A stretch of 58,690 nt of DNA from a virus: the IMG/VR virus record IMGVR_UViG_3300009160_000049, positions 1 to 58,690 of that record; one strand, given 5' to 3'. A program made the translations under genes and the position numbers. The notes under the pieces are model-generated. The model worked only from the letters and a program-made list of their open reading frames with translations, was not told where the DNA came from and ran no database searches. Below, in pieces: positions 49,241 through 56,999 of this stretch. The first letter of the stretch is position 1. The number at the start of each line of letters is the position of its first letter.

Positions 49241-49810
49241 TTATCCTATGTTAAATATATTAAAATTAACAGATGGTGATAAAGGTCTAGTTGGGTTACT
49301 ACCAGCAGCAGTTGCTAAAAGCTTCATACCTGTAGCTGGTGACCACCAATAGAATTTAATATATTGTCCAGCAGTTAATGCAATTGTATCTGATAAATGT
49401 GCTAAAGTTTGATCATTTTGTGCTCCAGTTGTAGTGAATGTAAATGCAGAATTAGGTACAATTGCATCATTTATTGTATACCAAACAGTTACATTATAGC
49501 TTGATGCTCCACCAGTAAATGTAAGTTGGAGAGCAAGGTCTATATAATATACACCTGAATTAATAACATTCACTCTATTACTAGTCAATGTAAACCCATT
49601 AGCAGCTTGTGTTGACGCTATTAATACTTGGTTAGCTGTAGTTGCACCACCATTGTTTTGAGTGGTAACATCAAAAAAAGTGCCTGAATAAAGAGATAGT
49701 GGAGCTGGTATATTACTTGTTACACCAGTCAATGCTTCCATCTGTTTAGATATCTGCCATAAAAGGTTTTCTTCTGTTCCCCATCCTATCTGTCTGCTTG
49801 GTATAGCCAT
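49241..49810 (-). CDS. C1q/TNF-like jelly-roll virion protein
   Basis: 189 residues: N-terminal module MAIPSRQIGW...LLWQISKQMEALTGV (1-30), then a beta-rich domain (about 37-185) with the strand pattern of C1q/TNF-type trimeric jelly rolls: NRVNVINSGVYYIDLALQLT, YNVTVWYTINDA and QYIKFYWWSPATGMKLLA. Probably a surface decoration or fibre tip that contacts host glycans. Function inferred from fold resemblance. It has its own promoter. Confidence 0.65.
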   Translation of the reverse strand: MAIPSRQIGWGTEENLLWQISKQMEALTGVTSNIPAPLSLYSGTFFDVTTQNNGGATTANQVLIASTQAANGFTLTSNRVNVINSGVYYIDLALQLTFTGGASSYNVTVWYTINDAIVPNSAFTFTTTGAQNDQTLAHLSDTIALTAGQYIKFYWWSPATGMKLLATAAGSNPTRPLSPSVNFNIFNIG

Positions 49811-49829
49811 AGTATTGAAAATTAATTCC

Positions 49830-49859
49830 CAAAGGTATGTTACTTTTTACTATTAACAA
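49830..49859 (-). promoter_or_regulatory. Bacteroidota-type promoter
   Basis: On the minus strand TTG (49857-49859), 19 nt, TACCTTTG (49830-49837), 20 nt before the jelly-roll gene ATG. Two TTAGTTAT direct repeats (49888-49895 and 49912-49919) lie upstream. Confidence 0.65.
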
Positions 49860-49918
49860 TGAGAGTCAATAATTTACAATAACAATTTTAGTTATAAGTG
49901 TTTTAACTTTTTTAGTTA

Positions 49919-50047
49919 TTATCTGCCCTGTCTGTTGTAAGGTTTAGTTGCCTTGTCTTTAGGACCTTTAGTTTTACTAGCCTTTCCACCCTTGCGTTTT
50001 CCAAATGTTAGTTTTGTAGAGGCTGTTCCTCCTTTTGCTTTTGCCAT
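49919..50047 (-). CDS. 42-residue basic protein
   Basis: MAKAKGGTASTKLTFGKRKG followed by GKASKTKG and ending in PYNRQGR. Short, highly basic, of the pattern seen in small phage proteins. It begins 6 nt after the lysozyme gene stop. Function unknown. Confidence 0.6.
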   Translation of the reverse strand: MAKAKGGTASTKLTFGKRKGGKASKTKGPKDKATKPYNRQGR

Positions 50048-50053
50048 GTTAGT

Positions 50054-50527
50054 TTATTTTTTAAAATATAAATCTGCTTCTGCTTTTCTTCTTCTAGCAA
50101 GTCCTTTAATATGAGCTCCATTAGCCATGTCCCATTTCATAAACTCATCTCTAATTGTAGGATCTAAAGGATTGATATTCACCTTCTTACGTAATGTAGA
50201 ACCTTTTAAAGCTCCAAGTCCTAAGTTATAAGCAAAGCTTACTAATGCCCCAAACTGATTAACAGTTAGGTCATCTCTAATAAGCATATCTACACCATCA
50301 GTTTTTAGATTCACTTCATGTTTCAGAAATTCAAATCCTTGTATTGTAGTAATCATTGGATCACCCACCTTAACAGCTTTACCCCCCATATAATTGGGAG
50401 GATATTTAATAGTTCCATAACCAATAGTATCTACGTGTGCAGGATCTAGTTCACCATGATAAGCATTTGAAGAGAATCCCTCAAAGCTTTTAATTAAGTT
50501 GATACAATCATCATTAATCTTTATCAT
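50054..50527 (-). CDS. GH24 phage lysozyme (endolysin)
   Basis: 157 residues. LIKSFEGFSSNAYHGELDPA then HVDTIGYGT gives the GH24 layout: catalytic Glu16, Asp and Thr near 31-38. The later FGALVSFAYNLGLGAL and LRKKVN...RRRKAEADLY are also typical of T4-type lysozymes. It cleaves peptidoglycan at the end of infection. No signal peptide, so it depends on the holin. Overlaps the spanin-like gene by 4 nt. Confidence 0.9.
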   Translation of the reverse strand: MIKINDDCINLIKSFEGFSSNAYHGELDPAHVDTIGYGTIKYPPNYMGGKAVKVGDPMITTIQGFEFLKHEVNLKTDGVDMLIRDDLTVNQFGALVSFAYNLGLGALKGSTLRKKVNINPLDPTIRDEFMKWDMANGAHIKGLARRRKAEADLYFKK

Positions 50528-51129
50528 TTAAGTCTAATTTTCCAATATGAATAAAATCCATAGATTGGTTGACCATCAAAACCAACAGAAGCAACAAAGA
50601 TTCTGTCTTGCCTATCCTTATACAACACCCCTAAGTTTGCAGACTTTATAATTGTAAGAGGATTTCCATAAAGTCCACCTCCTATGTAGAACTGTCTAAC
50701 AGCAGGAGGAGTTTTAGTTATAGTGATTGTCTTAGTAGGTATATTTAGATTGTAACTTATTAAACGTCCTGATAACTTGTTAGCAACCACTGTATCTGCA
50801 ATAGTGGCAGTTCCAAAGCTATCTAATTCATAGTTTGTTTTGTATATATTCTTAGTAAAATGAGAGTCTCCCAAGGCAATGTATTGCTTAAGAAGACCTT
50901 CATAGTTGGTGTCAGGCTTAAATATTAAACTATCTTTCCAGATGGTATCTCTTTTAGCTTTGATAAAGACAGGTTTTCCTTTGATTGTGTCATGTATCTC
51001 TATAACACTTATAAGGGTGTCAATTGTTACCTTTGGAGCTTCTTTAGGAATGTAAGTACAGCCAGTTCTTTGTAAGAATACAACAGCTATCAAAGCAATA
51101 ATCACTATATATAAATGTTTACTTTGCAT
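50524..51129 (-). CDS. Membrane-anchored spanin-like protein
   Basis: 201 residues. N-terminal membrane helix (about 5-20), a long periplasmic-type region, and a C-terminal beta-rich end (QFYIGGGLYGNPLTIIKSAN and later strands ending in YSYWKIRLK) like an outer-membrane beta-hairpin set. This is the layout expected for a one-protein spanin joining both membranes. It sits between holin and lysozyme. No lipobox is seen, and the role is inferred. Confidence 0.5.
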   Translation of the reverse strand: MQSKHLYIVIIALIAVVFLQRTGCTYIPKEAPKVTIDTLISVIEIHDTIKGKPVFIKAKRDTIWKDSLIFKPDTNYEGLLKQYIALGDSHFTKNIYKTNYELDSFGTATIADTVVANKLSGRLISYNLNIPTKTITITKTPPAVRQFYIGGGLYGNPLTIIKSANLGVLYKDRQDRIFVASVGFDGQPIYGFYSYWKIRLK

Positions 51130-51340
51130 TCTTAGTCTTTTTTACTGGTTTATCTTCTTCAAAGAAGTTAGATACCACCTTAGCTACAAAGCCTAAAACA
51201 AAAATAATGGTTCCTACTAGAGGGTGACCATTAAGTACAACTACACTACCACTAAATGTAGTTGCTGCTACAATAGCATCAGCAATTTTCCTAATCTTCT
51301 TAGGGGTAGGTTTCCAATAGCCTGTCCATTTAAATTTCAT
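51119..51340 (-). CDS. Holin
   Basis: 73 residues. Two hydrophobic helices (about 20-36 and 41-58) with a basic N-terminus and a Lys-rich C-terminus (EEDKPVKKTKNAK), the two-helix holin layout. It overlaps the spanin-like gene by 11 nt and lies upstream of the endolysin. Confidence 0.7.
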   Translation of the reverse strand: MKFKWTGYWKPTPKKIRKIADAIVAATTFSGSVVVLNGHPLVGTIIFVLGFVAKVVSNFFEEDKPVKKTKNAK

Positions 51341-51642
51341 ATAGTTTTCTTTTTAGTTTTTATAGCAATTAATTCTTCACGAGTAGGGATAACAGCTATT
51401 AGATTATAAGGAGGTTCTGGTAATCTTCTATCAGTAGGAAAGTTTGTATTCCCACTCTTATTACCAAACACAGCTCTTTCTAAGTTGTCTATACGAGTTT
51501 TGTCTATGGCTGACTGAGCCATTAGGGCTTTGACATCAGCTTTGATTTCGTTGACATCATTCCATATCATCATGGCTAAGATAGAAACTAAAGTTGGGAA
51601 TACCCAAGCTTTGATTGTTTGAATGTTAGTATTTTCTCTCAT
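51337..51642 (-). CDS. Small membrane/coiled-coil protein of the lysis cassette
   Basis: 101 residues: one N-terminal membrane helix (about 11-26), a coiled coil (DVNEIKADVKALM...), and a Pro-rich end. It could be an antiholin or an inner-membrane spanin subunit. It heads the cassette, overlapping the holin by 4 nt. Confidence 0.55.
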   Translation of the reverse strand: MRENTNIQTIKAWVFPTLVSILAMMIWNDVNEIKADVKALMAQSAIDKTRIDNLERAVFGNKSGNTNFPTDRRLPEPPYNLIAVIPTREELIAIKTKKKTI

Positions 51643-51723
51643 TGGTATAAATAAAAATACACCCAGGACATGAGTGCATAATATGGTCAGAAAGACCTAT
51701 TTAGGTTAAATTCTAGTTCATTG

Positions 51724-51755
51724 CAAAACTAAGTGAAAAAGTTGAAACTACCAAA
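51724..51755 (-). promoter_or_regulatory. Bacteroidota-type promoter of the lysis cassette
   Basis: On the minus strand TTTG (51752-51755), 20 nt, TAGTTTTG (51724-51731), 82 nt before the first lysis gene. Confidence 0.75.
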
Positions 51756-51762
51756 TCTTTTT

Positions 51763-52131
51763 TTAGTAGGGCTGGTAGGACTTTTCCTCTACAAAGTCAG
51801 AGCCATACTTAATATTAATTTCTTTTTTAATATGTGCTCTTTTATCATTTAATTTGTAGACAGATCTAGCCAAGTCAACAAACTCTTCACCAAAGCTACC
51901 AGCTCTTTCAAAGTCTCTTAGAAGATCTTCCACCTTCCAAAGAGCTTGATTCACCTCAATTAGTTGATCTGTTAAAACATCATGTAAGATTTCAAAATCT
52001 ATAACAGTGTTTAGATAATTTCTTTCTTTGAAAACATTAACTAGTTTGTCTTTGTCTGTAATGTTCAGACCTTTAATGGAAAGTATAGTCCATTTGTCTA
52101 CAACTTCCCCCACAGAAACTTCAATTTTCAT
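51763..52131 (-). CDS. DUF6165-like protein
   Basis: 122 residues, starting KIEVSVGEVVDKWTILSIK and ending GSDFVEEKSYQPY, with LWKVEDLLRDFE and KLNDKRAHIKKEIN between. This is the pattern of DUF6165, a helical family often encoded beside glycosyltransferases. I chose ATG 52131; the open frame extends upstream through the promoter region but is not coding there. Divergent from the heptosyltransferase-like gene. Confidence 0.8.
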   Translation of the reverse strand: MKIEVSVGEVVDKWTILSIKGLNITDKDKLVNVFKERNYLNTVIDFEILHDVLTDQLIEVNQALWKVEDLLRDFERAGSFGEEFVDLARSVYKLNDKRAHIKKEINIKYGSDFVEEKSYQPY

Positions 52132-52141
52132 GGTAAAATGT

Positions 52142-52172
52142 TTTGTTATTTTCAACAAAAATACTAACTTTG
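52142..52172 (+). promoter_or_regulatory. Bacteroidota-type promoter of the glycosylation operon
   Basis: TTTG (52142-52145), 19 nt, TAACTTTG (52165-52172), 17 nt before the first glycosyltransferase ATG. It overlaps an opposite promoter at 52156-52186. Confidence 0.75.
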
Positions 52173-52186
52173 TTTGAAATAACCAA
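52156..52186 (-). promoter_or_regulatory. Overlapping opposite promoter for DUF6165-like gene
   Basis: On the minus strand TTG (52184-52186), 20 nt, TATTTTTG (52156-52163), 24 nt before the ATG at 52131. Sharing bases with the rightward promoter, the two are likely to compete. Confidence 0.6.
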
Positions 52187-52189
52187 CAA

Positions 52190-53116
52190 ATGAAACCAGT
52201 TTGTTTAAATCTGGAAGAATGTAATGGATTGGGTGACCTAATCTGTGCCACCCCCACTATCAAAAAACTTCATGACTCCTACCAAAGAAAGATTGTTGTT
52301 CTCTCTAAAATGCCTGAGCTCTTCAAGATGAATCCTTATGTAGAAGCTAGCTATAAAGCTGCTTCTGTAGACATGACGTACATACAAAGTAATTACATTG
52401 TACATAATTCATTCTATCTAGTGGGTAAGAAAGACGAGCGTGGTGTAGAGATGAAGCATAACATGATGGATATCAGGCAGTTCCATGCTATACACCTAGG
52501 CTTTATGCTTAGGCAAGATGAAATGGAATGTTTCTATCAACCTATAGAAGAACCTAATGTTCTTGTAGAGGGTAAATATGCTGTGATACATCCTGTTAAC
52601 AGCTGGCCTAATAGAACGTGGTCACAGGATAATTGGTTAAAACTAGTTGATGAATTAAATAAATTGGGATATAAAGTTGTAGCAGTTGGTAAGGACTCTT
52701 CTGAGACAGGGTTCTTTAATGTAGATAAACCTGTACATGAGATGAATGATAACGTTATCAACCTAATGAATAAGACATCCATCTCTCAAACTTGGCATTT
52801 GATTAACAATGCTAACTTGGTCATCACTATGGACTCAGGTATTCTACATCTAGCAGGTACAACTAGCACTGATATTATTGAATTAGGATCTCCTATCAAT
52901 CCAGAGTTTCGCACACCACATAGACAAGAAGGAAAACATATATACGTAAGAGGAGGATGTGGATTACACTGCAGCTCTAATATGAAATATGCTCTTGAGT
53001 ATTGGCCTACAATAGATTATGTACAGCCACTAATTGGATGCTTAGAAAAGAAAGAAACTTTTGAATGCCATCCATCTGTAGCACAAGTGATACATGCAAT
53101 TAACAATAACATATGA
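52190..53116 (+). CDS. GT9-like (heptosyltransferase-type) glycosyltransferase
   Basis: 308 residues, GT-B fold. NGLGDLICATPTIKKLHDSY at the start matches the GDxxxxTPxLxxL motif. The C-terminal lobe has VIHPVNSWPNRTWSQDNWLK (about 130-150), YKVVAVGKD and ANLVITMDSGILHLAGTTST (about 206-225), the sugar-nucleotide site of GT9. It may add a heptose or similar sugar to a glycan. Short leader, strong promoter. Confidence 0.8.
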   Translation: MKPVCLNLEECNGLGDLICATPTIKKLHDSYQRKIVVLSKMPELFKMNPYVEASYKAASVDMTYIQSNYIVHNSFYLVGKKDERGVEMKHNMMDIRQFHAIHLGFMLRQDEMECFYQPIEEPNVLVEGKYAVIHPVNSWPNRTWSQDNWLKLVDELNKLGYKVVAVGKDSSETGFFNVDKPVHEMNDNVINLMNKTSISQTWHLINNANLVITMDSGILHLAGTTSTDIIELGSPINPEFRTPHRQEGKHIYVRGGCGLHCSSNMKYALEYWPTIDYVQPLIGCLEKKETFECHPSVAQVIHAINNNI

Positions 53117-55770
53117 AAAAACTATTAATCATCACTCCTCATCTATCAACAGGAGGGGCACCACAGGTAACAGTAAATAAGATAGAGCTTTTACAGAATG
53201 ATTTTGATATCAAGGTGGTTGAGTGGGACTTGATTGCCTGGGCTTTTGTTGTACAAAGAAACAGAATCATAAGACTTGTAGGAGAACAAAACTTCTATTC
53301 TCTAGGAGATAACAAGCTTGAGCAACTATCAAGGATTGTTGATGAGTTCCAACCAGATACAATATCCATGGAGGAATTTCCTGAGATGTTTATGAACACT
53401 GAATGTGCTGACTATCTATATAGCTCAGATAGAAGCTGGAGAATTGTAGAAACTACACATGATAGCTCATTTAACCCTAGAAGTAAGACAATGTTTCCTG
53501 ATATGTTTGTGTTTGTTAGTGCATATAATGCATTCAAATACATACACTTAGATGTTCCTATGAGGATTATTGAATATCCTGTAGACAAAAAGCAACGTAG
53601 CAAAATAGATATGCAGAAGAAGTTAGGACTAGATCCTAGTTACAAGCATCTCATCACTGTAGGACTATTTACACCTAGAAAGAACCAAGCTTATGCATTT
53701 GAATTAGCTGAGCGTTTGAAGAACTATAAGATTAAGTTCCATTTCTTAGGTAACCAAGCAGGTAACTTTGAATTCTATTGGCAGCCATTGATGCAGAACA
53801 AACCAGAGAACTGTGTTGTCTGGGGAGAGCGTGATGATGTAACTAATTTCTTAGAAGCATCTGATGTGTTCTTCTTCCCTTCCAAGGGTGATCGTGGTAA
53901 CAAGGAGTTAAATCCCATTGCTATTAAGGAAGCATTACAATACGATGACCTAATCAAACTAATGTACAACCTAGATGTGTATTGTAATAAGTATGATGAT
54001 GAACCTAACATGGTTTATTTAACTGGAGATCTTAGTAGTGATGCTACCAATCTAGTAGAAAAATTAAACCTTGATAAGATAGAAGAAGAGTGTATCATCT
54101 TGGGCACCTATCCTAATATTAAGGACAGAGTGCAGTGGACAAAGGATACTATCAATAGTCTTAAACCATTAGGTAGAAAGATTATACTAGTGAGTCACTA
54201 TCCTGTAGATGCTGATATACAAAGAATGGTGGATTATTATATCTATGATGCACACAACCCTCTTACACATCACAGCTACTACACCAGGTTCTATAATGAT
54301 CAACCAGACTACTTTGCTGAGATAAATATCAATGGATTGAAGAATAGTAACCAGTCTCTCACTGTCTTGACTAACATGTTCAATGGTGCCAAAGCTGCCA
54401 AAGAACTAGGATTCAATAGATTCTTCTACACTACATATGATGTTGTGTTAGACAAAGATGATGTACATGCAGTGAATGCTGCATTTAAGACAGATAAAAA
54501 ACTTTGTGCAGCTACACTTCCTACACCACAGGGATTAGGAATTCAGACTAATGGTATCTTGTTTAATACAGACTTCTTCTTAAAAGAGTTTGATGATGTA
54601 CGTACACCAGAAGAATGGAATGCTGTATGCACACGCAGAAGATGTGAGAACTATCTAGAAGAATATCTATCTAAAGTGATATTTAGTTTCAATCCTAATG
54701 ACGTACAACTAGTTACTAATGACAAGTCTACTCTATTGATTAACAGTGGATTAGGTGTTGCCTCTAATAGTGAGTATTATTCCATCCTTCCTGTTGTTGG
54801 AAAACCAAACAATTACATGTTCTATTTCTTTACATACAACAGAGACTATAGAAACATCTATGTATCTATTGCAGACTACATGTGGAAAAGAATCATACCA
54901 GCCCAGAAGCATGAACTTGCTTATCAGTTTGAATTCAAGGGAGAACCTATAGATATAAGAATGGATTTCTATGATGGAGATACTAACTATAAGGTGGAAG
55001 AGTTTAAACTAACTAAGGACAACTTACACTTGTATGAAAATACAGGTAAGTTTCAATGGAAGAATATCAAACCTAAAATTAAATTAGTTCACATACAAAC
55101 AACATTAAACGATGAAAGAGAACAAGCAAGTAGAGCATCCCTTGAGCAAGTCAAAGACCATGGATGGGAATATATCTTACAACTTAATGAGCCCTATAAA
55201 TCATTACCACCATCATATAACTGCATCAGACCAGATTGTGTTTCAATGGAACTCTTCGATGAACCCACAGTGCAAAGGTTGGGCACTGCACTTACCCCAG
55301 CACATTATGGATGCTATGAAGCATTCAAGAATGCCATCCTAACAGAATTCCATGATTGTGACTTCTTAATGGTATGTGAAGGAGATTGTATTATTGAGAC
55401 AGATATACACAATTTCATACGAAAAGTTGAGGAATGTGCACACTTATTGGGACCAAACAACATACACATTATGTCCTTTGGAGATAAAGATACATTAGAA
55501 CATGGCTGGCCTCAATCTCCTATAATAGAAGAGGTCAATGATGTAATGTATATTACCAATCACATTATTGGTTTACAATGTATTATGTTCCCAGCTAAGA
55601 TTGCAAAGGAATTAAAAGACACTGTAAGAATGCATCATTGGGATGCTGCAGATATGTATTTTAATCTCATCTTTGCAGGACACAAGATGGGCATTCTACA
55701 TAACAGAATTACCACCCAAGCAGATGGATTCTCATTAATTGATAACTCACATAAAACATTTAGAAAATAA
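53113..55770 (+). CDS. Three-domain glycosyltransferase
   Basis: 885 residues. Domain 1 (1-~280): GT4-like GT-B with GGAPQVTVNKI, TVGLFTPRKNQAYAFELAE, then the E-x7-E-type ELNPIAIKEAL. Domain 2 (~325-500): a GT-A-like unit related to the protein at 56987 (ILGTYPNIKDRVQWTKDTIN, SHYPVDADI, FFYTTYDVVL). A beta-rich linker follows. Domain 3 (~665-885): KLVHIQTTLNDEREQASRAS, CDFLMVCEGDCIIETD and later strands, like a GT25/LPS-type transferase. One polypeptide may build a short oligosaccharide in order. The start overlaps the previous stop by 4 nt. Confidence 0.75.
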   Translation: MKKLLIITPHLSTGGAPQVTVNKIELLQNDFDIKVVEWDLIAWAFVVQRNRIIRLVGEQNFYSLGDNKLEQLSRIVDEFQPDTISMEEFPEMFMNTECADYLYSSDRSWRIVETTHDSSFNPRSKTMFPDMFVFVSAYNAFKYIHLDVPMRIIEYPVDKKQRSKIDMQKKLGLDPSYKHLITVGLFTPRKNQAYAFELAERLKNYKIKFHFLGNQAGNFEFYWQPLMQNKPENCVVWGERDDVTNFLEASDVFFFPSKGDRGNKELNPIAIKEALQYDDLIKLMYNLDVYCNKYDDEPNMVYLTGDLSSDATNLVEKLNLDKIEEECIILGTYPNIKDRVQWTKDTINSLKPLGRKIILVSHYPVDADIQRMVDYYIYDAHNPLTHHSYYTRFYNDQPDYFAEININGLKNSNQSLTVLTNMFNGAKAAKELGFNRFFYTTYDVVLDKDDVHAVNAAFKTDKKLCAATLPTPQGLGIQTNGILFNTDFFLKEFDDVRTPEEWNAVCTRRRCENYLEEYLSKVIFSFNPNDVQLVTNDKSTLLINSGLGVASNSEYYSILPVVGKPNNYMFYFFTYNRDYRNIYVSIADYMWKRIIPAQKHELAYQFEFKGEPIDIRMDFYDGDTNYKVEEFKLTKDNLHLYENTGKFQWKNIKPKIKLVHIQTTLNDEREQASRASLEQVKDHGWEYILQLNEPYKSLPPSYNCIRPDCVSMELFDEPTVQRLGTALTPAHYGCYEAFKNAILTEFHDCDFLMVCEGDCIIETDIHNFIRKVEECAHLLGPNNIHIMSFGDKDTLEHGWPQSPIIEEVNDVMYITNHIIGLQCIMFPAKIAKELKDTVRMHHWDAADMYFNLIFAGHKMGILHNRITTQADGFSLIDNSHKTFRK

Positions 55771-56321
55771 TGGCACACGAAAATCAACAGAAGTTCTGTC
55801 TTAAAGTGAAAGAACTATTCCCTGAGTATTTCAAGGGAGTGAATGTATGTGATATAGGATCTTTAGATATCAATGGAAGTAATCACTTCCTATTTGAAGA
55901 CTATTCATACATAGGAATAGATATTGGTAAAGGTAAAAATGTAAATGTAGTTAGCAAGGGACATTTATACAAGCCTATTGATAATTCTAATTATGATATT
56001 GTAATATCTACAGAATGCTTTGAGCACGATATGTACTGGAAAGATACTATTACTAATGTTTCTGAGAATCTGTTAAGATCAGAGGGATTATTCTTATTTA
56101 GTTGTGCTACAACAGGAAGACATGAACATGGTACCAGAAGAACTACACCAGATAACTCTCCTTTCACAGCTGTAGTTACTGATGAGTGGGCTGACTATTA
56201 TATGAATCTAACAGAAGAGATTATATGCAATGAATTAGATCTAACTAAATGGTATAAAATTTATAAGTTTTATACTAATGAAGAAACACATGATTTATAT
56301 TTTTGGGGAATTAAAAAATAA
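55770..56321 (+). CDS. SAM-dependent methyltransferase
   Basis: 183 residues. NVCDIGSLDINGSNHFLFED and SYIGIDIGKG bind SAM; YDIVISTECFEHDMYW is the class-I motif IV of the methyltransferase-11 type, followed by GLFLFSCAT. It starts at the last base of the previous stop. The likely target is a sugar or surface glycan made by the flanking enzymes. Confidence 0.8.
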   Translation: MAHENQQKFCLKVKELFPEYFKGVNVCDIGSLDINGSNHFLFEDYSYIGIDIGKGKNVNVVSKGHLYKPIDNSNYDIVISTECFEHDMYWKDTITNVSENLLRSEGLFLFSCATTGRHEHGTRRTTPDNSPFTAVVTDEWADYYMNLTEEIICNELDLTKWYKIYKFYTNEETHDLYFWGIKK

Positions 56322-56324
56322 TAT

Positions 56325-56999
56325 ATGATAGTAGATGTAATAATACTTACAGATAGTACAGATGTAACTATGACACAGCGTACTATAGACACATTACATA
56401 ATAGTGAGTCAACGTATAGGTTTCGTGTACAACTTGTAGATTCAGGAAGTAATAATCCAATTAGATATAGAGACTATCATAATTATATACGTCCTGAGAG
56501 TTCATTCAATTATAACAAGTTCTTGAATATAGCCATTGGTTATTGTACTAGTGATTGGGTAGTTATATCTAATGATGATGTAAGTTATGAAAAGGGTTGG
56601 TTCACTGAGATGATAAATGTGCACCAACAAAGACCAGACATAGAAGCATTCTCTCCTAGAGATCCATTACTATACATGCGTTACTTCCCTAATCATTTTA
56701 TAGGAAGTGATGATAGCTATTTTGAATCTTACGCTGTTACAGAAGCATTACAAGGCTGGTGCACTGTGATTAAGAAAACTGCTCTAGATAAAATCCTACC
56801 ATTTGATGAACTGTTTGACATGTACTACCAGGATAATGACTATGCTGAGAGACTTAAAGAAGCAGGGATTAAACATGCTCTTGTTAGAGATGCTATTGTT
56901 TGCCATATGGAAACATTAAATGTACAACAGATAGGAGAAGCTAAAGCTAAGAAGCTTAAGATTGATGAAATTAAATTCAGAACCAAATGGAACCAGTAG
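56325..56999 (+). CDS. GT2-type glycosyltransferase
   Basis: 224 residues. VIILTDSTDVTMTQRTIDTL, QLVDSGSNNP, then SDWVVISNDDVSYEKGW (DDV metal motif, about 82-86), EALQGWCTVIKKTALDKILP and DNDYAERLKEAGI follow the rhamnosyltransferase/GT2 pattern. It overlaps the next gene by 13 nt. Confidence 0.85.
   Translation: MIVDVIILTDSTDVTMTQRTIDTLHNSESTYRFRVQLVDSGSNNPIRYRDYHNYIRPESSFNYNKFLNIAIGYCTSDWVVISNDDVSYEKGWFTEMINVHQQRPDIEAFSPRDPLLYMRYFPNHFIGSDDSYFESYAVTEALQGWCTVIKKTALDKILPFDELFDMYYQDNDYAERLKEAGIKHALVRDAIVCHMETLNVQQIGEAKAKKLKIDEIKFRTKWNQ

Noticed and set aside
52132-52263. Longer N-terminus for the DUF6165-like protein
   Set aside because: The extension would run through both promoters and into the divergent gene; the family starts at MKIEV.
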